Part shown: positions 34,001-47,394 of the stretch, one piece after another
Layout of the letters: the number at the start of each line of letters is the position of its first letter
Position numbering within the stretch: the first letter of the stretch is position 1
Assembly (NCBI GenBank): GCA_014904845.1
Contig: MU119426.1
Span: forward strand, 1-64,000
Length of the DNA: 64,000 bases
Origin: Acephala macrosclerotiorum
Taxonomy: Eukaryota > Ascomycota > Leotiomycetes > Helotiales > Mollisiaceae
Reading direction: 5' to 3'
Program-made: the position numbers and the translations under genes
The notes under the pieces: model-generated
Told to the model about the DNA's origin: nothing
The model's database searches: none
The model's input: only the letters and a program-made list of their open reading frames with translations

Positions 34001-34509
34001 GAATGTCTGAAATCGGACTCGACAACAACGCCCCAGGCATGCAGCTAGGCGCAGTACCCAGCTCCTTCGCAACCCAACTCGCAATGGCAACCGGTGGATT
34101 GAAAGCCTTTGGTGGCCGCGCGGAGGAGAAAGGCGAAGACACAGATGGTATGATGGGTCGTCTCATGCTAGCACGAATGAAAACCCTCGAAGAAGGATTC
34201 GCAGAAGTAGTGAAAGAATTCCGTGGTATGAGGACAGCTGGCAATAGTTCGGTCGAGAATGACGAGAATCAAAGTCCCAACAAACCTTTGAAAGGAAAGG
34301 GCAAAGAGAAAGTGAAGAGGGAGAAGAAGAAAAGTGGATTGGGAATGGTGAGGACAACGAGCGAGGTTGATTTCGCGAAGATGGATAGGGAAATAGAGAA
34401 GAAGGGGCAGAGGGAGGAGTTGAGGATGGGTGATGATGTTTTGACTGATAGAGATACCCCCGAAGGCGACATTATACGGAGATATATTTCGAAGGGAAGT
34501 TCGTTGTAG
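31018..34509 (+). CDS. YVC1: YVC1-type vacuolar TRP-like cation channel, 1,163 aa, intronless
   Basis: Fungal calcium-permeable channel of the vacuole membrane (TRPY family), releasing vacuolar calcium. Start chosen at the first ATG (31018, after AACAAG). An acidic Asp/Glu run lies at about 40-65. A conserved N-terminal domain follows (NLTHAIRLIVLP, LLAIKLLKEYNTRELIDAL). Transmembrane segments lie between about 353 and 578, starting FSTCSLAILLVLFIAVLAQ. The pore region (FQILMGFTPAAWEAW, about 525-540) precedes the last helix LLVLFLFICHFLIVTILI. The long C-terminus is disordered, acidic and Ser-rich, with a helical stretch near 1045 (RLMLARMKTLEEGFAEVV). It is longer than yeast Yvc1 (675 aa) but typical of filamentous fungi. 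No introns are needed. Confidence 0.93.
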   Translation: MLSSLLRPKKHRQHVEEGSVFSTPYEQRRHATADFTEDDGEDEESDEDDEEEGEEDVDEEDGGEDSPLLPIFSAAHLGTVAKAFNQLPADSRVDALPVYNLTHAIRLIVLPRTETTLTWDQLRSPQVSQFLVKPMQQQIRTSHFSRATLYALMANCLQFQKESQANPGNAGNSRTRALVCELLAIKLLKEYNTRELIDALSYDFYPLQGLSAPASPVNGQSRPRPVAARISTLEVAIRASAKRFIAHPLVVQQLEAIWAGTIVFHSAADNLHRRPPEPQMQEYRRHNQSAPLLTVPEHGYGTANRGHSSPDKQPPSPSPQYTTLVRRTVTLYDPRDASLFKLSRLRVPRYRQFFSTCSLAILLVLFIAVLAQRSTEITTLEVVFWFWSFGFMLDEVVGFNEQGFSLYIMSFWNAFDLGILLLLTIYYCMRLYGLFLVNEGRRGWNSMAYDVLATNAILLFPRLFSVLDHYRYFSQLLIAFRLMAIDLVAVFVLVLIACSGFFVAFTLSFGEGQYDAAEVAYKIFQILMGFTPAAWEAWETYNGLGRALLVLFLFICHFLIVTILITVLTNSFMAIVSNADQEHQFVFAVNTISMVKNDALFSYVAPSNIFAWVLTPLRFCMPFRLFVKTNRTIIKASHFPLLFGIYIYERIFLARTVFDPTDLIENNPKGRRRIISFQDTKTALFSPNARLRQESIAGFQKDKALEEVFRLAPRPETLRSTRRSIERRQTHNVVSNWMDHNSGVASPPQEQDRSIVDKLEMRRQARKATMMRHRGISGTRSVASDPAEFMSHGGLDFGDREDEPATPDVGDHSDEDGDDELNTHDDDEGFTLDKDTTRNRSRETSADDKGSYFATPTPAQVHVPSSTSSRKQRFVTTFAPPTSPPRRRGHDRNMSSNTILFNPISDRQSSASPPRSRPLTAKHHSTANTRTHTPTGLGTRTPRHSIYTQTQVKPRPIMPARQNVQSVPNFNLDSQLATGSRSRHVRHRRSSMDMGMSEIGLDNNAPGMQLGAVPSSFATQLAMATGGLKAFGGRAEEKGEDTDGMMGRLMLARMKTLEEGFAEVVKEFRGMRTAGNSSVENDENQSPNKPLKGKGKEKVKREKKKSGLGMVRTTSEVDFAKMDREIEKKGQREELRMGDDVLTDRDTPEGDIIRRYISKGSSL

Positions 34510-35566
34510 GGATTTTGGGGGAGTTCAAGGGATGCATATACATAAGAGATATTTGGGACTTGTATTTATGAATGTTGTAGTTTGTTCTGTTGGAATATAC
34601 CCCGTTATTTTTCGGCTTGCAGCCAGATCTCCAGATCTCCAGATATCTGAATTTTCTCGGCTATGGTGTCGATAGACTTTTATAGTGCATGATACAATGT
34701 CCAGGTAGTCGAACCTTGTTTCTAACTCTTTCTATTTGCCTATAACGCATCTGCCCTTTTAAATGTAGCGAGGCAGGGGGTTCCGGCTGGCACAGACCAG
34801 AAAATTACCGGAATGGGTTTAAACCCCCTTTCCCGCCCCCAGCCTCGCTACATTTAAAAGGGTAGATAAGTTGTATCTCCGATCGCTCGCATTGTCCCCG
34901 AAGGTTGGCGGAGATAGGTGGTCATGGAAGTCTTTACTTCTCAAACCTTCTTACGAATTTGACCTTCGCATGAATATGCTACACTGCACAAGAATGGATT
35001 AATGGGAAGCTTCACTAAAGAGCATTGGGAGAGGGCCTTCCTTGGCAAGAAGAGGATTCAGGGGTTTGTGAGAAATGGAGTGGGAAGGGGTGGTTGAAGC
35101 TACGGATTACAAAAGAAATAGAGTTGGGGAGCACATTTTCAAACCTTGAGGGGCAATTAGACGAGTACGGACTTCGGTGCGTACGTGGTCAGAAGGAGCA
35201 ATCCGACATCGAAAGATATTGAACGGGAAGTGGAGAGAAGCTCATGAGGTACGTGGCCTCCGATCTTACTAATCTCATCTGGCTTGCAATGAGAGAAAGC
35301 AACTGTGTAAACTCACGAGGCATCACTGTTAGAGATTCTGGACTGATGATCCCTCAGATGCACGTCTAAGTGGCGGCGGGTGAAACTCGTACAGAGATCA
35401 AGAAGAGACTTTTGTTCATTATTACAAACAGATATTATGTACTAAGAACTGGATGTGAAAATCACCTATACAGTGCCACGATTGGCCCTCAAGTCACCAA
35501 ATGAATGTCCCAAATTCCCTCCAGATGTTCGTGTACAGGATTTCCGATCTCATCATCACCCACTCA
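34510..35566. other. Intergenic region with one foldback element
   Basis: Apart from the inverted repeat at 34754-34862, only short ORFs without recognisable content. It contains the 3' ends of the channel gene and of the cysteine-rich gene. Confidence 0.5.
34754..34862. repeat. Foldback (MITE-like) element, 109 bp
   Basis: CCCTTTTAAATGTAGCGAGGC at 34754-34774 is perfectly complementary to 34842-34862. The interior holds a G-run and a C-run that can also pair, and GGGTTTAAACCC. No clear target duplication, so it could be a small foldback transposon or a strong transcribed hairpin. Confidence 0.75.
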
Positions 35567-36275
35567 CTACAGATCAAAAATACTCTGCACCAACCTATCA
35601 ACAAGACTCGGTGTAGAGCACCAAGTATACCACGTCCCATCATTCTCGCACTTTTCATTCTTCTCATCATAAGGACACCAATCACTCTTACTCTTGCCAC
35701 AATACGGCTGCTGCAAGACCGGACAAGTGGGTTTCGGCATAGCAGGCCAGTGACATTTCTGGTCTTTGTCGTTCCAGTACATGGGTTTCGGGCAGACGCA
35801 TTTGTTTTGGTCGCAAGAGTATTTTTGCTTGTCTTTGCAGACGGGGGGTTGTGGTGGGTACCTGAAATTGAGATGTCAGTATACTCTGAGGGTGGATGAA
35901 TATCCCAGGAGGATTGGGAGGTTGGCGGGGAAGAGAGAAGAGAGAAGAGGGAAAGGAGTGGGGAGGGCTTACTTTCCCTTCATCTTATCAGGCTCCTTGC
36001 CTTTCTCGCAGCACCAAGCAGAGTTGTAGCCGTTGTCCTCGCAGTAATCATTCTTCTGGTCTTCAAGACGTCAGCCGCCAGTTTCAAATGTCCCCGCGAT
36101 TGCCGGGCGATCACAGATCAGGTGGAAAGGGAAGACATCTTACCGTATGGACACCACTTATCTTTATCCTTCGAACAATATGGATTCTGCCTCTGGGGAC
36201 ACTGCAGCTGCGGTATAGGCTGATGGCAACACTTCTTCTTGTCGTTGTCCCAGGCCTTGTCGGGAGTACATTTAC

Positions 36276-36442
36276 TATAACAGTCCTCACCGCAAGATAT
36301 ACCACGGTCTCAGCGTAGTAGGTTTTGTCTGGAAAGTCTGTGTGTATTAGTGCGTCTAAAGAAAGAAAATCTCAAAAGAAAAAAACTATTTAAAGTAGAA
36401 TACTAAACTAAACTAATACTAGTCCACGTGACCATCCCAATA
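36276..36442 (+). repeat. Left LTR of the 12.4-kb element, 167 bp
   Basis: Starts TATAACAG and ends CATCCCAATA. The ancestral ends were probably TG...CA, as in the other LTR's CCCCAACA end. Compared with the right LTR, nearly all differences are transitions. The part next to the host gene keeps its C and G; the part next to the interior has G-to-A changes. Confidence 0.92.
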
Positions 36443-39331
36443 TTTCCCTTCTTAAAAAGTTCTCTCCGAGAAGCAACTAGTTACCAATCGTTTGCAACTA
36501 AAACAGTAATACTATTAGCGTTCTCAATGAGCCAAGTAACAATCCATCTCTAACTAGTATTATTTTCTTCATTTTTTCCATTTTTTTTATATTTTTTATT
36601 TTTTTTATTTTTTTTTATTTTTTTTATTTCTTTGATTATTTTTTTATTTCGTGTTTTTTCAATTTATATTATTTTTTTCGATTATAATATTTCTATTAAT
36701 TGTATTTTTTTTTTTTTAGTTTTAATATTTTTAATTATTATTTTATTTATTTTCGTTTTTTATAAAAATAGTAATTTTAACGATAAAATTTATAAATTGA
36801 TTATAAAAAATTAAATATTAAATTTAAAATTCTTCGAAAAATTAATAATTATAATAATTTTTTTTAAAGTTCGTATAATAAATTAAAGCGTTTTATAATA
36901 TAAATTTATTACTATTACGATTATATTATTAAATATCGAATTTATAAAAAAATTTAAATAATTAAATAATAATATTTTTAAAAAATATTATATTAAATTT
37001 ATAATTACAATTATAAATAAAAATAATATAAATTTTTATAATTAATAATAATTAATAATATATTTTTAGATTTTAATAAAAAAAAATAAAAAAAATTTAA
37101 AAATATTTTAATTCGAATTTTTTTTTAAATGTTTTATAAATTTTAAAAAAAATTTTCAAAAAAAATTTAAATTAAATATTATTAGAAATTTAATTAACGA
37201 TAATAAATTTTTTAATTAATAAATTAAAATTTTAAAAATAATAAATTTATATATTTTTTTATAATTAAAATAATAAAAAGTTTTTTTTAAAAAAAATCGT
37301 AATAATTTTAATAATTTTTATTATATTTCGAATATAATTTTTTTTTTAAATATAAATAAATTATATATATATATTTTTTTTTTATTATAAATTTTATATT
37401 CGTTTTTTAAATATATTTTATTTTCGTTATACTCGTGAATTTTATAAACTTTGTAATTAGTATATTCGAAATATAAATAATCGTCGATATTGCAAATATC
37501 GTATAATTTATTATTTTTATTTTTATTATTTTTATTTTTTTAAAATAATTAAAATTTAAAAAATTTAAACTAAAAAACGAATAAAAAATATTTATTTTTT
37601 TTATATTTATACTCGTAATATTTAAAACAAATAAAAATAAAATATTAATTTATAAAAATTTAATAATCGAACTTTTTATAATTTTTTTAATTATATTAAA
37701 AATATTTTTAAAAAACGATAATATTGATTTTTATTAAAATATTTTTATTTTAATAAAATTGATTAAAGATTTTAAAAAATCGATTTCGAATTTTAAGAAT
37801 TTTTAATCGTTTTTAAAAAAGTAATTTATAAAATTAAAAGTTTTTTTAAAAATAATAAATATAAATTCGTATTTATATTTTAAAACTTGAATTAAATAAT
37901 AGTATTTATTATTAACGAATTTGAAAAATAATTTAATATTCGATACGAAAACGATAATAATATTTCGATTAATATTTTAAACGATTTTAATTATTAAAAA
38001 TTCGAAATTGAAATTATAAAATAAATCGAATTTAAATTGAATTATTATAGTTTTTATTTTGTAAACGTAAATCGAAATAATTAATAAATTTTTTTTAATA
38101 AAAAACTTTATAAATAATAATTTTTTTTGAATTTTAATAAATATTTATAAAGTAATTTATTAAGTAATAAAATTGTAAATCGAAATATTAATATTTTATT
38201 TTTTATTTTTATTATTAAAAATAAATACGATTTTGAAATTATTATTAATATTAAAAAATTCGTAGAAATATTTATAAAAAAATACGATTTTTAAAAGTAT
38301 TAATTTATTAATATTATTATTTATTATTATATTTTTGTAATATTTAAAAAAAAATTATTAAATTAAATTCGAAATATATATTTTATATTATTTGTTTAAA
38401 TATAATATAAAACGTTAAAAATAAATTAAACGTTTTAAAATAAAATATATTAAAACTTTAAAAAACGAGTTTTAAAATTTTAAATTGTATATTATACAAA
38501 TAAAAAATTTTATTTAACGAATATTTTTATTGTCGATTAAAAATTAAAACGAGAAAATATTAATAAAAACGTAAATTATAATAAAAAAACATTTTATATT
38601 TTCATCGAAAAATAAAATTAAAAAAATGAAAATAATTTATTAAAAAAAAAATTTAATTATTTGTATTAATATAATTATAACGATATTTATTATACGTAAA
38701 ATATTTTATATTAATAATTTTTAAAAAGTATTAAATTCGATTATTTTTTATTTATTTATAGTATTATTTAAATTACGTTTAATATAATTTATAATAATTT
38801 ATAAAGTTTTATATTATTTATTATTTTTTTTTTTAATGTAAAACTTGTTTTATATAGTTTTATATAAAGTTATATTTTTAATTTCAAATATAAAATTTTT
38901 ATTATTATATTTACGATTTTTTTTTATTAATTTAATTTTATTATATATATATTTTTTCGATATAAACGTTAAAATTTTATTGATTTTTTTAATAAAATTT
39001 TTATGAAATTTTAATAATTATATTTGTTTTTAATAATTAATATTAAATTATTAATATTTTTATTGATTTTTTAAATAAATAAAATCGTATAACGATATTT
39101 GCAATTGGTAATATGTAAAATTTCGTAAAAATTATATAATTTTGAATAAAAATATAATTATAAATAATATTTTTAAAAAATTTTACGAAAGTTTTTTTTT
39201 GATATAAAGTAAATTTATTATAATATTTTTTTTAATTTTTTATTATTATATATTTAAAGAAGTTTATAATAAAAAATTCGAGAATATTATTAAAATTTAC
39301 GAAATATTTAATTAAATATAAAAATAAATAT

Positions 39332-39590
39332 TGTGATAAGACTATATGCTCTCTCTTTAAAAATCCTTGTAAATAGCTAGTTTCGAGAGCAGTACTGGTC
39401 ACGTGTCTTCTAGTACATAAGGAGCTTTCGCTCACTATAGACTAATCAACAACTTTTTCTATTTCTACTTTGATTGATTGATTGATTGATTTACGGATTA
39501 CGGATTACTTCGAATGAGTCTAGTCTACTGACTAAGACGAACTGATCTACGGTTGGGCCTTTTTGCTTTGTGCTCTATTGCTTTTCTACA
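39332..39590 (+). mobile_element. Solo LTR, copy 2 (259 bp)
   Basis: TGTGATAAGACT...CTTTTCTACA with 4-bp flanks ATAT at 39328-39331 and 39591-39594. It matches copy 1 over its full length but has several C-to-T and G-to-A changes (for example GATAAGACT for GGTGGGGCT), so it was exposed to RIP more than copies 1 and 3. Confidence 0.88.
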
Positions 39591-42500
39591 ATATATTTGA
39601 GTATTTTTTTTTTTTAAGTTTTAATAAAAGTTTAAATTTTTAATCGTGTTTTTATAAATTTTATTAAAGTATAAAAACTCGAAAATAATATTTTCGATTT
39701 CGAGAGTTTTTAAAATTTTTTATTAAAAGTATTTAAAATTATAAAACTCGATATTATAAAAAAGTAATATAGTATTAATATAATGTTTAAAATTTTTAAG
39801 AGTATAATAACAGAAATTAAAACAATAGAAAATAATAATAAAAATTATATCGAATAAAATTAATTTATTAAAATATTAAATAATATTATTTTAAATTTAA
39901 AATTATTATTATTTATTATTACGAGTTTTTTAAAACGCGTTTTATTATATTAATCGTTTGTTCGTAATATTAATAAATTTTATAAAATTTTCGATTTTAT
40001 TATAGTTTTTTTTTATTATTATTATTATTATTACAATAAATATTATTTTTATTTTAATTTTTATCGTTTTCGAGATTATTAACGTTATAAAAAAATTTAA
40101 AATTTGATTTAATATATTTTAAATACTCGAGAATCGAAAAAAGAAATATAATTTTTATTTAATTATCGATTTATAAATAAACGACAATTTAATTTTTTTA
40201 ATTTACGTATATTAAATATATTTTAAAAAAATTATTATCGAATTTGTATATTTTAAAAAAGTTTTTAATATAGTAATAAAAATAATAATAAAACGTTGTA
40301 TTTTTTATTTTAATTAATAATTTTTGAAATATTAATATTTATTTATAATATTATAAATAATATAAATATATTATTCGAATTTATTTTAATATACGAATTT
40401 TTTTATAATTATTTAATTTTCGTATAATAATAAAAATTACTCGTAAATTATAAAAATATTATTAATTATAAATTATTAAATAATAAAAAAGTTTTTAATT
40501 TAATTTTATAAAAATTTTTAAATTTTATTAAAAACGAATTTATTTTTAAATATATTTAATTAAACGTTATTATTTTCAAATTATAAAATAATAATAAAAA
40601 AAAATTTAATAAATAATAAAAATTTTAAAATTATTAATTTAAAAAAAATTTAATATAATACGAAATATATAAAAAATTTCGTTTATTTCGTTATATCGTT
40701 TTAAAATTTTTAAATATATTTAATTTCGTATATAAATTGTATTTTAATTATAAAAAAAAATAAAATTATTATTATTTTATAAATTGATTTAATAAAAACG
40801 AAAATAAATTTTATTGTCGATTTTAAAATAAATAATTATATTACGAAAAATTTCAAATACGAAAAAATAAATTTTATAATTTTATTAAATATTTATTATT
40901 TTTACGTAAAAAAAATTTAAATATAAAAAGTATTTAAAAATAATAAATCTATTATACGTATTATAATAAATTATAAAAATTATAATAAAATTATTGTAAA
41001 TAAAAGTTTTTATTTTAAAAAAAATAATAATTTTAAAATCGTTAATTTCGATTATTTTATTAAAAATTGAAAATATTTTATTAATAGTTTTAAAATTTTT
41101 ATAAATTTGTATTTTAAAATTTTAATTATTTGTTTAATACGTGTAATTATAAATTGCGAAAAAAATAAATTAAAAAAATTATTTAAAAATTTATATATAA
41201 AAAAATTTTCGTATTTATAGAAATTTTATTTATTATATATAATTTCGATTAAAAAAAATTTTAATATAAAAATAATAATATATCGTTATATTTAATAAAA
41301 TACGTAATCGAGTAAAAACGAATTATAAATAAATAAACGTATATATATTTAAATATAAATCGCGAAATTTGTAAATTTTTTTTAAAATTTAATATTAAAT
41401 TATTTTAAAGTATAATCGTTTGTATTTTAATATTATTACGAACGAAAAACTATTTTTTTAAAAATAGTTTATTATTTAATAATAATATAAATATTATTCG
41501 ATTTTAAATATTATTCGATTTTAAATTTTTAATTATTAATAAAATCGTTTTTTTTTTTTAAATTTTTTATTAGTTTTTAAATAATATTATAATAATTTTA
41601 TTATTTAATTTAATAAAAAACTTTTTTTAATTTTATTTTATTAATAAAACGTATTTTTTTAATAAGAATTTTTTCAATAATATAACGTTTTTTATTATTG
41701 ATTATAATTAGATTTAATTTCAATTAAAAATATTTATAAAAGTTTTTAAATATTAATTTAAAATATTCGATTGAAATAATAAAATAAATATTAATAAATT
41801 ACGAAAAAAATTTAAATTCGTAAAAAAAATTATTTTTAAATAAAATATTTTTTTTATATTTAATTTTAAACGATTTAAATTTATTAAAAAAAAATTTAAT
41901 ATAATTTTAAAAATAATATTTTTTTTTATATTTTTTATTAATTATAAAATATATATAATTATTGAAATTTAAAAAAATATAATATTAATTATAATATATT
42001 TTTATTTTCGTTTATATAAATTTTATTATATTTATAGTTTTTTTACGTAGATTTCTTCGATATTTAATATAATTTAAATTGATTATAAAATTAAAAAATA
42101 AATTTTTAATAATTTTATTATATAGTAATTTATAAAAAATATATATAAAAAATTAAATTATTTGTTTTATTTAATTATTTATAAAAAAATAATACGTAAT
42201 CGTAAAAATTAATTTAATTTATATTAAAAAAAATTTAAAATTATAATTTAAAATAAAAATATTAAAAAAGTTTTAATTATTTTAAATATTTTCGAAATAT
42301 ATAATCGTTTAATTTTTCGTAATTTAAATTTTTTTTTTGATTAAATATTAAATATATTTAATAGTTTTATAAACGAAAATAAAAATTATATTATTTTTTT
42401 TTTAAAATTTATATAAATTATTAAAAAAAGTTTTATAAAATATTCGATTAATTATAAAACTTTTTATAATAAAATATATTTTAATTTAATTTTGAAATAA

Positions 42501-45500
42501 ATAAAATAATTTAAAATGTATTTTAAAAGTTTTTATTTTATTTTAAAAAAAAAAAAATTTTTCGTAAAACGTAATAAATTTTATTAGTATTAATATAAAT
42601 TATATCGTCGTATATTATTTTAAAAAATTAAAAAAAATATTTTCAAGAAATATAAAGTTTTTTACGATTTTTATTTTAAAAAAAAAGTAATTTGAATTTT
42701 ATATTACAATAAAAATAATATAAAATTATAAAAAAATTATTTGAATTATTTTTTGTATATTTATAAATTTTAAAAAAAAAAAAAAAATCGAAAAAAATTT
42801 TTTGATAATAAATTTAAAGAAATTCGAATAAATATATAAAATTGAAATTAAAATATAATAATCGTTAAATAATTAAATTTAATATATCGCGAGAAATTTT
42901 AATAAAATATTTTCGATTTTAAATAAAAAAATTAATAAAATTATTGTAATTATTTGAGAAATTAATAAAAAAATTTTAAGATTTAATAAAAAAAATAAAA
43001 AAAAATTTAATTTAATAAAAAGTTTTTAAAGTAAAAAATTTAATTTATTAAAAAGTTTTTAAAGTAAAAAATTTAATTTATTAAAATTTATTAAAAATTT
43101 AAATATTAAAAACTTTAAAAGCGATTATATTATAATAATTTTCGAATAAATATCAACGTATTATATATAAATTAATTTTTTATATAATTAATTACAAGTT
43201 TAAATATATTAAATTTAAATAAAGTTTTATTTAAAAATTAAAAAATACTAAAAAAGAAATATAATAATTTAAAATTTAAAAAAAATGTTTTTAATTATTT
43301 ATAATAATATATTAATATTAATATATAATTTTTTTAATTAATAAATAATTTGTATATAATTTTAATATTTAAAAAAAAAATTATTAATTTACGAGTTTAT
43401 TTAAATATTTTAAAAAAATAAAATCGTTATTTTTAAACGTATTAATAATCGTACTATAATTAATATAAACGATTATATTATTATTATTTAAAAAATGTAA
43501 TAATTTTTAAAAATTTTAAATAAATGTATTTATTTTTAATTTCGTAGATTAATAATTTTATTTAATAAAATTTAAATTTTTTTAAAAAAAAAAATTAAAC
43601 TTTTAATATCGTTTTTATTTATTTAATATAATATAACGTTAAATTTGATTTTTTTATTATTATTTACGTATAAAATAAAAAGTTTTTTAAAATTAAAAAA
43701 AATTAATTAAAAGTATTTATATAAATAATTTTATAATATTTTTTATATATATTTAATATTATTTAATAATAGATTTTTTAATTCGTTTATGAACTCGATT
43801 AAATGTTTTTTAATATAATAATTTCGATTCGATTTTTAAATAAAGAATTTTTTAAAATCGCGTATTTTTAAAATTTAAAACGATTTAAAAATTATAATAA
43901 AATGTAAAACGAATTTTTAATAATAATTAAAAAAATTAAATTCGTATTCGAATTATTTTAAAATAATAAAAAATTATAAAATTTTAATTATTTCAATTTT
44001 TTTTTTATTATATTTAATTTAAAACGATTAATTTAATAATTTGACGTTTTTAATTTAAATTACGTAAAATAATATTTAATAAAAAAAAATATTATATTCG
44101 ATTTATAAAATAAATTAAAACAAATAAATAAATAATTAATATAAAATTTAATATTTTTAAAAAAAAAAAATTATTATTAATATAAATAAATACGAATTTT
44201 TAAAAGTATTTATTAAAAATTTATTTTATTTAATATTAAAAAAAATTTAAAAAAATAATTAGATTTATAATATTAATTATAAATTGTTTATATATATAAT
44301 AAAAAATTACGAAAACGATTTTTTAATAATTTTTAAAACGAATTTTTTATTAAAAAATTTTTTTAATTATATTAAAATAAAATAAAATAATTAATAAAAA
44401 TTTTCTCAAAAAAACTTTTTTAATAACGTTGATTTTATTAAAAAAATCGAGAATTTTATTCGTTTTAATATAATTTTTTTTTAATATTTCGAAAAAAACT
44501 TATTTTAAATTATTAAAATTAATATTTCTTTTAAAAGAAATCGATATTTTTATTTTATTATTTAAATTATTTAAATTAAATTTAAAAAAACGTATATTTT
44601 TTTTAAAAATTTAAATAATACGAATATAATATTTATTATTTCAAATTATAAATATATTTATTTAAAAAAAATTCAATAAAATTTTTTTAAATAAAATAAT
44701 AAAATAAAAATATTTATTTAAATTTTTTTTTTTTCGTATTTTTAATTATTAAAAATAAATTTTAAAATATTTTGATAAATTTAAAATAAATATTAATATT
44801 ATTAATATTATTAAAAGTTTTATTAAAATAATTTTAATTATTAAATATTTAAAAATATTACGTATAATATTAATTTACGAAAAAACGTTAATAAAATAAT
44901 TCGAAATACAAATTAAAAATTATATATATTATATTTTTACGTTAATTTGTTAATTTAAATTAATAATTATCGTTTTAACGATATAAATTTAAACGCGAAT
45001 TTTTTTTTTTTTAATTAAAATAAAAATTCGAATTTTCTTTTTTTAATATTTTAATTAATTGAAATTAATAACGTATTTTATTTATATAATATTTAAATAA
45101 TTATTTTTAAATATAATATTTAATAAAAAAATATTATAATTAAAAAATTTTATAATATAAAATTCGATTATAAATTAAAAAAATTTATTATTAAAAATTG
45201 AATAAATAAATAAATAAAATTATTTATTTATAATTCGAAATTTATATTAAAAAAATTAACGATTTTAAAAATTTTACGTAATATAATATCGAAATAAAAA
45301 ATATAAAATATATTTTTAATTATAAACGAAATATTAATATTAATATTCGAATATTTTTTAAAAAAAAAAAAAATTTTAATATATTAATTAATTACTAATA
45401 ATATTAACGACTTACTAATAGTGCGTACTATATAATAATTGTATATTTAAAACTTTGACGTCCAATAATAATCGATTAATAAATAGATTTAAACTAATAA

Positions 45501-47135
45501 AAATATTAAAACTTTCGACTTTCGACGATTGCAAATAATTGCGCGCGATTTTTATATAATTACATTTAATTAATTAAATCGCTTAATCTTTAAATATTTC
45601 AATTTAAACTTTTAATATTAAATAATATAATATAGTACAACGTAATACAATTACTCGTATATTTAATCGATATTTTTACGCGTATAAACTTTGTTTAAAT
45701 CGATTAATTTTACGATTAAATTTTAAATAATATTAATATTTTCAATTTTTATTTTTATTCATTTGTATAATTTATAAGACGATGAAAATTTATTAATCGA
45801 ATAAAGTGCGATCACTAGTTTACATATAAGTTTTAATGAAAAATATTAAAATTTAATAAGTTTTAATTTTATAATTTAATATTTTAATATGCGCTCAATA
45901 AATTTATTTAAAACTTTTATAATAAATTAAATAAATACTATAAATTGTAAATTTCAAATATTTAAATATTTAATTTTAAATTAATATTATTAGTAATATT
46001 TTAATATTATTAATATTAGATTAATACTATTAATACTAAATTAAAATAATCGATAATATTAATAATTGATTAAATTATTATTAAATTATTAATAGTATTA
46101 TTAACGTACGTATCTTTTGATAAAACGATTAATAAAAAATTTTTTTTTTAATATATATTAAAAAAAATTTATTAACGTTATTCGTATTACAAAAATAATT
46201 AAATAAATTTTTATTTAATATATCGAATAAATTAATAATAAATATAAAAATCGAAAACGAAAAAATAAAAAATTAAATATTTTTTATTATTTTATAATTT
46301 TTAATAATATTAATTAATAATATTAATTTTAAAATATTTTATTATATTATTATAATAATAAAATAAATAATATAAAAAATATTTAAAATAATAATAATAA
46401 AAATTTTATTAAAATATTTTAACGATTAATTTTAAAACGTTAATAAAAATCGATAAAATAAATAAAAAAATTAAATAATTTTTTTATTTTTATTACTATT
46501 TTTAAAATTATATAAATATTAAAAATCGATATAATTTAAATCGTAATAAATAATATAAAAATAATAAAATTTAAAAATAGAATTTAAATTTTCGTAAAAT
46601 CATTAAATAATAAATTTTTTTTTTTTTTCAATTTTTATATATAAAATTTATTTTATAATTAAATATTTTCGAATTATAAATTTAAATTTATTATTAAAAA
46701 TATATTTTATAGTATTTATTTTTATAAAATTATTATAAAAACGTATTATTAATTTAATAATTTAAAAATTAAAATTTTAATTTATAATTATACGAATTTT
46801 AAAAAAAATATTATTAAATTAAATACGAGTTTTATTTTTTATAGTAATAAATAAAACTAATAAAACGATTTTTTCGTTGTAAATTTAAAATATATAATTA
46901 AACGATTAATATAAAAAAAAAAAATTTTAATATTATTATATTTAATATTTTAAAATTTTAATTTAATAATTTAAAAAATATAAATTTTAAATTATTTTTC
47001 GATTTTTTATTATTTATTTATTTTTATTTATAAATAATATAAATAAAAAAAATTTCGTTTATTTTAAAATAATAAATTATATTTAAAACGTTCGAAAAAT
47101 TAACGATTATTTTCTCGTTATTTAATCGATAATAT

Positions 47136-47394
47136 TGTAGAAAAGCAATGGAGTACAAAGCAAAAAGGTCCAACCGTAGATCAGTTCGTCTTAGCCAGTG
47201 GGCTAGACTCATCCGAAGTAATCCGTAATCCGTAAATCAATCAATCAATCAGTCAGAGTAGAAGTAGAAAGGGTTGTTGATTAGTCTATAGTAAGCGAAA
47301 GCTCCTTATGTACTAGAAGATACGTGACCAGCACTGCTCTCGAAATTAGCTATTTACAAGGATTTTTGAAGAGAAAGCATATAGCCCCACCACA
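47136..47394 (-). mobile_element. Solo LTR, copy 3 (259 bp), inverted
   Basis: Opposite orientation to copies 1 and 2 (TGTAGAAAAG...CCCCACCACA on +), with ATAT flanks at 47132-47135 and 47395-47398. It is close to copy 1 in sequence. Because each copy has its own matching flanks, copies 2 and 3 are separate insertions and not the two LTRs of one element. Confidence 0.88.

Noticed and set aside
39332..47394. The two inverted 259-bp repeats as terminal repeats of one 8-kb element
   Set aside because: Each has its own 4-bp duplication, and they are in opposite orientation, so separate insertions fit better.
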